DNA of 6,270 nucleotides from Candidatus Saccharimonadota bacterium (GTDB lineage: Bacteria; Patescibacteriota; Saccharimonadia; Saccharimonadales; Saccharimonadaceae). The position numbers and the translations under genes were made by a program. The stretch is taken from assembly GCA_905373345.1 (NCBI GenBank), contig CAJPSU010000043.1, positions 1 to 6,270 on the forward strand, written 5' to 3'. Below are positions 1 through 4,168 of this stretch, one piece after another (position 1 is the first letter of the stretch; each line of letters begins with the position of its first letter). The notes beneath the pieces are model-generated. The model was not told the DNA's origin, searched no databases, and saw only the letters and a program-made list of their open reading frames with translations.

Positions 1-261
1 AATTGATGCTGCGTCGGGGTGAAGCGGCTTGAGCGCTAGCGCCGCCTGTATGCGTATGTCAGTGGTGGTAATTTCGGGTTTATTTGTACACCAAGCGACG
101 ACAGTGTTGCAGATGGTGGTTGCGGCGTCGTGGGCGAGTCCGTCCGGACTGCCGGTACTAATACAAACGGCGTAAATGCTAGCATATAATTTGCCGGGAT
201 CAAACGGTTCGTTCGGCCGCTTACCTTGGCGTTTGACGACGTCAACGGCGAGGCTGTTCAT
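1..261 (-). CDS. ATP-cone domain protein, 3' end beyond the window
   Basis: The visible 87 residues, read from the ATG at 261 to the left edge without a stop, match an ATP-cone, the nucleotide-sensing domain found in ribonucleotide reductases, NrdR and some stand-alone proteins. The match is seen as VVKRQGK (8-14), EPFDPGKL (18-25), a helical middle, then the EITTTDI strand-helix turn (63-69) and the terminal LKPLHPDAA (77-85). No zinc ribbon precedes the domain, so this is not a standard NrdR. Because the gene is cut, it could be a small stand-alone ATP-cone protein or the N-terminus of a reductase-like enzyme. Its ATG overlaps the TGA of the upstream membrane protein (ATGA), and a weak AAAGG lies 10 bases ahead of it, so translation is probably coupled. 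The domain call is good; the overall function is unknown. Confidence 0.8.
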   Translation of the reverse strand, partial: MNSLAVDVVKRQGKRPNEPFDPGKLYASIYAVCISTGSPDGLAHDAATTICNTVVAWCTNKPEITTTDIRIQAALALKPLHPDAASI

Positions 262-977
262 AGGCCCGCCGCCTTTACGGTGACGTCAGCGACTTGATTT
301 GCGTATAGGTAGAATCCGAGTACGATGAGCCCCGTGCCGGCGGCGAACTGCAGAAAGCGTTTATTGCGCTCGCGCCAACGCTGGATGCTACTCAGCGAAT
401 GTCCGCTGCCGATGAGAATAGCAACGAGCAATGTGCCGAGCGACGCGACGATTGTATATAATATAATGCCAGCGATCTGCCATTGGAGCGGTAATGCGGC
501 AAGCGAGATTGCCGCAGCGGTAGCGGGTACTGCGATAAATAATAGCTCGGATGCGACGCTTGCCAGCCCAAGGCCATACGCTTCGGTAGCCAGTGAGGCT
601 TGAGCTATGCGCTGCTGTAAAAACCGCGAAAAACCGCGCGGAATCCATAAGCTCGTACCGTCGCCGCGGCGGTAGTATAGTAACCACACAAACACGCCGA
701 TGCTTGCGAGCAGAATGGCAATAATCGTCCACGCTTGCGGCGTTGATACGCTGTGGTAGAAGCCGCTTGCGATACAGCCGGCGAGCGATACGGTTAGCAA
801 TGTCATCGTCATAACACCGCCTAAAAACCCGCCGGTTAGACGCTGCAGCGTCTTGTTCGGCGCTTTCCGTCCGCGCGCATAGCTTGAAAGTGCTGTAATA
901 ATACTGACGCCCAGCTGAAAACTGGCGTGAATAAGCGCAGCGAGCGCGACGACACTGAGGGCGGTTAGGGTATCCAT
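258..977 (-). CDS. Six-helix integral membrane protein of unknown function
   Basis: This protein of about 239 residues has six clear hydrophobic segments. Numbered from the chosen Met they are near 3-22, 49-73, 80-102, 135-160, 164-190 and 206-228. Two groups of three helices are separated by a basic loop around 103-130. The small-residue-rich helices (ALIHASFQLGVS; GLGLASVASELLF) and the topology recall the LysE/DsbD (CcdA-like) transporter superfamily, but I see no CxxC or other diagnostic motif, so this is only a fold-level guess. An in-frame ATG at 1001 would add eight residues. It lies only 3 bases after the -10 box and hence upstream of the expected transcript start, so the ATG at 977 is preferred. 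AGAGGA lies 15 bases ahead of that ATG, too far for a good ribosome site. The gene overlaps the ATP-cone gene by 4 bases, so the two form an operon. Confidence 0.8.
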   Translation of the reverse strand: MDTLTALSVVALAALIHASFQLGVSIITALSSYARGRKAPNKTLQRLTGGFLGGVMTMTLLTVSLAGCIASGFYHSVSTPQAWTIIAILLASIGVFVWLLYYRRGDGTSLWIPRGFSRFLQQRIAQASLATEAYGLGLASVASELLFIAVPATAAAISLAALPLQWQIAGIILYTIVASLGTLLVAILIGSGHSLSSIQRWRERNKRFLQFAAGTGLIVLGFYLYANQVADVTVKAAGL

Positions 978-1004
978 GTTTGTCTTCGTAAATCCTCTCA
1001 TAAT

Positions 1005-1034
1005 ATTATAGCGTAAGCGGTGTAAATATGTAAA
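1005..1034 (-). promoter_or_regulatory. Sigma70-type promoter of the membrane protein/ATP-cone operon
   Basis: On the minus strand TTTACA (1034-1029) is followed by an 18-base spacer and a perfect TATAAT (1010-1005). The expected transcript start is near 998, just downstream of the ATG at 1001. A second TTTACA copy lies inside the spacer (1026-1021). Confidence 0.75.
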
Positions 1035-1051
1035 GATTTTTTGTAAAACTA

Positions 1052-1080
1052 TTGCGTTTATGGTGAGTTTATGATATTAT
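1052..1080 (+). promoter_or_regulatory. Divergent promoter toward the small ORF and the RdgB-family gene
   Basis: TTGCGT (1052-1057), a 17-base spacer and TATTAT (1075-1080), with TG at 1072-1073 giving an extended -10. Transcription should begin near 1087, leaving a leader of about 38 bases before the ATG at 1125. The promoter is back to back with the minus-strand promoter at 1005-1034. Confidence 0.6.
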
Positions 1081-1124
1081 AAAAGTATTGATACTAATAA
1101 CAAAAAGAAAGAAGCAACAGCAAC

Positions 1125-1265
1125 ATGAAAATCATCGCCGGCAAATTAGCTAACAATTTTACTAATAATGACGCCTCTTGGAATCGTTCGCGTTCGCTTG
1201 CTGAGCTGCGCGCATTCGTTGCGGCGCATGATGAAGCGCTTGAGGTTGAAGATTTTGAACTGTAG
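1125..1265 (+). CDS. Small hypothetical protein, 46 residues
   Basis: An ATG at 1125 opens a 46-codon frame that ends with TAG at 1263-1265. The product begins MKIIAGKLANNF, has a mixed middle with a probable helix (SLAELRAFVAAHDEAL) and ends in an acidic tail (EVEDFEL). It has no membrane segment or signal peptide. Support comes from a plausible promoter about 45 bases upstream and from codon choice like the surrounding genes (GCC GGC, GCG GCG). Against it, there is no real Shine-Dalgarno, only an A/G-rich stretch, and I do not recognise the family. It sits 30 bases upstream of the RdgB-family gene on the same strand with no terminator between, so the two may be co-transcribed. Function unknown. 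Confidence 0.5.
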   Translation: MKIIAGKLANNFTNNDASWNRSRSLAELRAFVAAHDEALEVEDFEL

Positions 1266-1283
1266 GCGCTAACTTATTTTATG

Positions 1284-1289
1284 TAAAAT
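1284..1289 (+). promoter_or_regulatory. Possible -10 box for a leaderless RdgB-family transcript
   Basis: TAAAAT ends 6 bases before the ATG at 1296, so transcription would start at or next to the start codon. No convincing -35 is present at normal spacing. Confidence 0.35.
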
Positions 1290-1295
1290 GATTGT

Positions 1296-1934
1296 ATGGC
1301 ACGCGAAAAACATAGCATATTATTTGCCACAAAAAATCCCGGAAAATTAGCTGAGTTCAAAGAAACTTTCAATAAGTTCAGCACTGATTACGAGATAATA
1401 TCATTTTGTGACCTTGCTTACGACATTCCAGATTGTGACGAAACGGGCACAGCATTTAGAGAGAATGCACGCTTGAAAGTCTGTAATGCGCGGCAGTATT
1501 TGCGGGGAGCTGATAAAAATTTAATTGTCGTCGGCGATGATTCTGGCATGCGGATATCGTACCTAAATGGAGAGCCGGGCGTCTACACGCGCCGTTGGAA
1601 TGGAAGTGAGATGACCGACGGAGAAATCATCACCTATTGCCTTGATAAGATGCGTGGAGTAAATGATCGCTCGGCAGAATATGTTACGTATTTTGCAGTT
1701 TCAATTCCTGATGACGATATAGCAATAATAAACGGCGAGAATCGCGGTATTATTCTTGAACGCCCGCGGTGCAGTTCGCTGCTACCAGGGCTGCCATTTC
1801 GAGCGTTATTTTTCGTACCAGAATTAAATCTGATGTTTCATGAAGTTAGAGAGCTTTCTGCCGAAAAACGAAAGGACTACATTCTCGGGCATGAGCAGGC
1901 GATACAACAAATCGTTAATTATTTAGATAAATAA
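1296..1934 (+). CDS. Divergent Ham1/RdgB-family non-canonical NTP pyrophosphatase
   Basis: This 212-residue cytosolic protein belongs to the Ham1/RdgB/ITPA family, which hydrolyses ITP, dITP and XTP to the monophosphate and pyrophosphate and so keeps deaminated purines out of nucleic acids. The N-terminal half is canonical: the ATKNPGK phosphate-binding loop (11-17), ETGTAFRENARLK (49-61), and VGDDSGM (79-85) with the catalytic acidic residue, followed by LNGEPGVYTRRW (90-101). The C-terminal half is not. Where the family has a G-F-G-Y-D-P-I-F motif this protein reads GLPFRALF (165-172), and the SHR motif near the end is replaced by LGHE (197-200). Both regions contact the base, so specificity may differ or activity may be reduced. 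Length is normal. No Shine-Dalgarno precedes the ATG, and a -10-like box 6 bases upstream suggests leaderless translation. Composition is AT-richer than tilS and ftsH. Family membership is firm; the substrate is uncertain. Confidence 0.88.
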   Translation: MAREKHSILFATKNPGKLAEFKETFNKFSTDYEIISFCDLAYDIPDCDETGTAFRENARLKVCNARQYLRGADKNLIVVGDDSGMRISYLNGEPGVYTRRWNGSEMTDGEIITYCLDKMRGVNDRSAEYVTYFAVSIPDDDIAIINGENRGIILERPRCSSLLPGLPFRALFFVPELNLMFHEVRELSAEKRKDYILGHEQAIQQIVNYLDK

Positions 1935-1955
1935 AAAATTGGCGGAAAATCCGCC
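1932..1955 (-). terminator. Intrinsic terminator of the tRNA gene
   Basis: A 6-bp perfect stem GGCGGA/TCCGCC (1941-1946 with 1950-1955) has a 3-base loop. On the minus strand it is followed by AATTTTTTAT, a proper U-tract. It begins 13 bases beyond the tRNA CCA end. On the plus strand the stem is followed by an A-run, so it is a poor terminator for the gene ending at 1934. Confidence 0.75.
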
Positions 1956-1968
1956 GAAAAAATTAGCT

Positions 1969-2045
1969 TGGTAGCACTGACTGGGATCGAACCAGTGACC
2001 TTAGGCTTATGAGTCCTACGCTCTAACCAACTGAGCTACAGTGCC
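1969..2045 (-). tRNA. tRNA with anticodon CAT, most likely elongator tRNA-Met
   Basis: A complete cloverleaf of 74 bases plus encoded CCA (1969-1971). The acceptor stem GGCACTG/CAGTGCT has a G1-U72 wobble, the D arm is GCTC/GAGC, the anticodon loop CTCATAA has CAT at 2011-2009, the variable loop has 5 bases, and the T arm is ACTGG TTCGATC CCAGT. The anticodon stem has an A31-G39 mismatch next to the loop. It is not an initiator: there is no C1 mismatch and no run of three G-C pairs in the anticodon stem. The sequence from the acceptor through GTAGCTCAG, TAGAGCGTA, AGGTC and GCTACCA, with G1-U72, follows the Bacillus-type elongator Met pattern as I recall it. The alternative is tRNA-Ile2, whose CAT anticodon is modified by TilS. 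It has its own promoter and terminator and is transcribed opposite to the RdgB-family gene. Confidence 0.93.
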
Positions 2046-2056
2046 ATAGCGCTATA

Positions 2057-2065
2057 ATTATACCA
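2057..2065 (-). promoter_or_regulatory. Extended -10 promoter of the tRNA gene
   Basis: TGGTATAAT on the minus strand is a perfect -10 with the TGN extension; the -35 candidate at 2085-2080 (TAGAAA) is weak. The start should lie near 2050, about 5 bases before the mature tRNA. A perfect 10-bp palindrome, ATAGCGCTAT (2046-2055), fills the space between. Confidence 0.65.
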
Positions 2066-2143
2066 GACATACGCGTGGATTTCTAGCAGTTTCGACGCTG
2101 GGTTCAGTCGTTTGGCTCAGAACAGCTATAAATTTATTCGCGC

Positions 2144-2221
2144 TTTACGCTTGCTCTATGACATTTGGCGTATCCGATGCCTAGTGTAACTTGAGGCAGA
2201 ATCTATTTGGCGAAGCGTAAA
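2144..2221. repeat. Inverted repeat in the tRNA-proximal intergenic region
   Basis: TTTACGCTT (2144-2152) and AAGCGTAAA (2213-2221) are perfect 9-base inverted arms with 60 bases between. ATTTGGCG also occurs twice directly (2163-2170 and 2205-2212). No U-tract follows, so this is not an obvious terminator. The rest of 2066-2237 holds nothing I can name. Confidence 0.3.
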
Positions 2222-2237
2222 TACTATGAAACTTTGC

Positions 2238-3074
2238 TTAGTGTCCTGCTAGATCAATGATCTTGCGCCACATCTTTTTAGCTCTCTTCAAATTCGCTTC
2301 GTACTCCGCCGGTATATGTCCGTATAGTTTCGTGAGAGAGTTTAGAGGACCTGCCATAAATCCGTTGCGAAGCATTTCGTTTTGAGCGGCACGGTAGTCG
2401 TCTTCGGTCAAAAGCACTCCTTGTATATGAGCTGAATCAATTGCTCCCTTGTGTTTAATCTCTCCAGTATTGAGTTTTGTATGAGATATGACCGGTACGG
2501 TTCTCCTTAGAGCGATTTCTAACGCCTTTCGAGCCGTTATCTCAAGCCAGCGCTCTCCCGTAACCAGTGTTTGCAAGTATGCCTCTAAATGTTCGGTATC
2601 CGTTTTATTTAATTCATCGTACGGAAGATTAGTTCCCGCGCCAATATGAAGCGTAATATCGTATGGACTGGCAATTGTTTCGTCTGACAATAATATTTTT
2701 TCCGTACATAATAATAGCGTAGAAGACCCGTATATAGAATGCCTGTGCATATCGCCCCAGCTTGTGAACGCATATTCATCTAAGCCTAGCGATTCATCAA
2801 GAGGCAGCGTGTGAGTGAATTTACCTTCCGGTAAGGTGCTTGCCGGCTTGATGGCGCTGTCTTGAATAGGCTTCAAGTTCTCGGATTCTGTCATGTGGGT
2901 GAGCGGAAGCCCGTCTAGCAGCATCTCTTCAATTTTACCGATGGCACGCTCTTCTTTCCTGGTTGTTGGCTGCTGGAGCGCTTCGTAGTTGCGAGCGTTC
3001 TCTTCTAAATCGACTTTGTCAAGCAACTTCCAGGACAGGCATGGGAGATAGGCGAGATTCTCTGGTGTTGACAT
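2238..3074 (-). CDS. Hypothetical protein, 278 residues, accessory
   Basis: I do not recognise this family. It is a soluble protein with no signal peptide or membrane segment. It is predicted helical at the N-terminus (21-55), has a mixed core, and ends in a basic helix (258-275). Within the core, LTHMTESENLKPI (58-70) followed by AIKP (74-77), the hydrophobic STLLLCTEKILLS (118-130), and GEIKHKGAI (204-212) leading into HIQGVLLTEDDY (216-227) are arranged somewhat like the H-T/NL-I-G, central strand and late glutamate pattern of ADP-ribosyltransferase-type enzymes such as DarT. This is a weak visual analogy, not an assignment. The gene stands alone with its own extended -10 promoter, diverges from tilS, and looks more AT-rich than tilS. 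No Shine-Dalgarno is present; the -10 ends 7 bases before the ATG, so the mRNA is probably leaderless. A real gene is likely because of its length and fitting promoter. Confidence 0.75.
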   Translation of the reverse strand: MSTPENLAYLPCLSWKLLDKVDLEENARNYEALQQPTTRKEERAIGKIEEMLLDGLPLTHMTESENLKPIQDSAIKPASTLPEGKFTHTLPLDESLGLDEYAFTSWGDMHRHSIYGSSTLLLCTEKILLSDETIASPYDITLHIGAGTNLPYDELNKTDTEHLEAYLQTLVTGERWLEITARKALEIALRRTVPVISHTKLNTGEIKHKGAIDSAHIQGVLLTEDDYRAAQNEMLRNGFMAGPLNSLTKLYGHIPAEYEANLKRAKKMWRKIIDLAGH

Positions 3075-3081
3075 GCATAAA

Positions 3082-3109
3082 ATTATACCATGTTTTAATA
3101 AAAATGCAA
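3082..3109 (-). promoter_or_regulatory. Extended -10 promoter of the 278-residue protein gene
   Basis: On the minus strand TTGCAT (3109-3104), a 16-base spacer ending in TGG, and TATAAT (3087-3082). The predicted start, about 3075, is next to the ATG at 3074. It has the same TGGTATAAT core as the tRNA promoter. Confidence 0.75.
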
Positions 3110-3158
3110 TACACTACGGTGGCAGCTATCGGGTGCTGAGTAATAATGCGATACTGCT

Positions 3159-4043
3159 ATGCGCTATACTGGATACGTGAAAGCAAGAAGTAGCGGCAGC
3201 CACATTTTAGCGGTGAGTGGCGGCGTTGACTCGGTAGTCATGTTCGACATGGCGCGGCGGCGCTATGGCGCAGCACGGCTGATTGTGGCGCATTTCGACC
3301 ACGGTATCCGTCCGGAATCGGCGGCGGATGCGCGGTTTGTGGCGGCACTGGCGACGCAATACGGCTGTGTATTTCGGACGCAGCGGGCGGAGCTGGGCGC
3401 GCGTGCGGGCGAGGATGCGGCGCGGCGGGCGCGGTATGATTTTTTGTACGCTGCGGCGCGGGATTTCCAGGCTGATATTTGGCTTGCGCACCATCAAGAA
3501 GACGTGGTGGAATCGGTGGCAGTGAATCTGACGCGCGGTACGGGCTGGCGCGGGCTGGCGGTGATGGACCGTCCGGGGCTGTATCGCCCGTTGCTGCACA
3601 TGACGAAGCGGGAAATTTACGCGTACGCATGCCGGTATCGCTTGGAATGGGTTGAAGATGAGAGTAATCAAGAAGATAGTTATTTGCGGAATCGCTTACG
3701 TCGCAAAATATCAAAATTGTTATCAAATGACGACCAGGCGCGTATCGTACAGCTGCGCAACAAACAGATTGCCATAAAGCATAAAATGATTGCCGAAACG
3801 GCTTTCCTATTGCCGAATACGCGGCAGGCGCGTTATTTTTTGACGCAAATTCCGCACGCTATCGCCGAAGAGATGGTACGGATCGTCATTGAGCGGGAAA
3901 CGGGCGTACTGGTGGCGCGCCCGCATGCTGCGCGGGCGCTTGCAGCGATTCAGACGCTGCGTATTGGCGCAGTCCACCAGGTAGCGGATGGCGTATATCT
4001 AACGATGACGAAAAAAGGGTTCACGATTGGGCGGCAAGCGTAA
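3159..4043 (+). CDS. tilS: tRNA(Ile)-lysidine synthase, short form
   Basis: TilS attaches lysine to C34 of tRNA-Ile2 (anticodon CAT) using ATP, so that it reads AUA as isoleucine. The PP-loop is SGGVDS (20-25). It is followed by AHFDHGIRP (44-52), the E-D-AAR-ARYDFL helix (85-96), LAHHQEDVVES (109-119), where most homologues have HHxDDQxET, then YRPLL (142-146), VEDESN (165-170) and YLRNRLRRK (175-183). At 294 residues it is shorter than the roughly 430-residue Escherichia coli enzyme and lacks most of the C-terminal substrate-binding domains, as in other compact TilS proteins. No Shine-Dalgarno precedes the ATG at 3159. An in-frame GTG at 3177 lies exactly 6 bases after TATACT and is a possible leaderless start that would leave 13 residues before SGGVDS. 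The first half is strikingly GC-rich, and there is a more AT-rich patch after about 3655. Confidence 0.93.
   Translation: MRYTGYVKARSSGSHILAVSGGVDSVVMFDMARRRYGAARLIVAHFDHGIRPESAADARFVAALATQYGCVFRTQRAELGARAGEDAARRARYDFLYAAARDFQADIWLAHHQEDVVESVAVNLTRGTGWRGLAVMDRPGLYRPLLHMTKREIYAYACRYRLEWVEDESNQEDSYLRNRLRRKISKLLSNDDQARIVQLRNKQIAIKHKMIAETAFLLPNTRQARYFLTQIPHAIAEEMVRIVIERETGVLVARPHAARALAAIQTLRIGAVHQVADGVYLTMTKKGFTIGRQA
3165..3170 (+). promoter_or_regulatory. Possible -10 box within the tilS start region
   Basis: TATACT ends 6 bases before an in-frame GTG at 3177, the spacing seen at other start codons here. No good -35 lies at the right distance. If real, it would place the tilS start at 3177. Confidence 0.25.
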
Positions 4044-4072
4044 CGCGCTCGTTCGTTTATAGCTATACTTGA

Positions 4073-4112
4073 TGATAGGCATTTGCCGTCCGAGCATAGT
4101 AAAAGCCTATCA
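4073..4112. repeat. 8-bp inverted repeat upstream of the ftsH promoter
   Basis: TGATAGGC (4073-4080) and GCCTATCA (4105-4112) are perfect inverted arms separated by 24 bases. The right arm ends 4 bases before the extended -10 of ftsH, and the pair spans the -35 region, the position of an operator. It is not a classical terminator for tilS because an A-run follows on the plus strand. It is not the CIRCE heat-shock element by sequence. Confidence 0.45.
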
Positions 4113-4116
4113 AAAA

Positions 4117-4125
4117 TGATATAGT
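4117..4125 (+). promoter_or_regulatory. Extended -10 promoter of ftsH
   Basis: TGATATAGT combines TGN with a TATAGT -10. No good -35 is seen, as expected for an extended -10 or an activator-dependent promoter. The start would be near 4132, giving a leader of about 37 bases before the ATG at 4169. Confidence 0.55.
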
Positions 4126-4152
4126 GAAAAGAGTTTTTCTGATTGTTAACCG

Positions 4153-4164
4153 AAAGGATGAGGG
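4153..4164 (+). promoter_or_regulatory. Ribosome binding site that sets the ftsH start
   Basis: AAAGGATGAGGG, with GAGGG 4 bases and AAGGA 10 bases before the ATG at 4169, is the clearest Shine-Dalgarno region in the window. It favours 4169 over the in-frame GTG at 4124, which lies inside the -10 box. Confidence 0.75.
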
Positions 4165-4168
4165 TTTT

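Noticed and set aside
36..245. A 69-residue minus-strand frame
   Set aside because: It is out of frame with the ATP-cone gene that covers the same bases, shows no family motif and is a proline- and serine-rich shadow.
999..1001. The ATG at 1001 as start of the membrane protein
   Set aside because: Only 3 bases separate it from the -10 box, so it would not be within the transcript; the ATG at 977 is favoured.
1941..1955. Terminator for the plus-strand RdgB-family gene
   Set aside because: On the plus strand the hairpin is followed by an A-run rather than a U-run; it fits the minus-strand tRNA transcript.
1969..2045. tRNA-Ile2 as the direct substrate of the nearby tilS
   Set aside because: The sequence fits elongator tRNA-Met better, and chromosomal proximity of tilS to a CAT tRNA can be chance. 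Kept as an alternative to be tested.
3207..3726. Two long minus-strand frames opposite tilS
   Set aside because: They are antisense shadows produced by the GC-rich tilS sequence; the Arg/Pro/His-rich products have no motif, and tilS itself is unmistakable.
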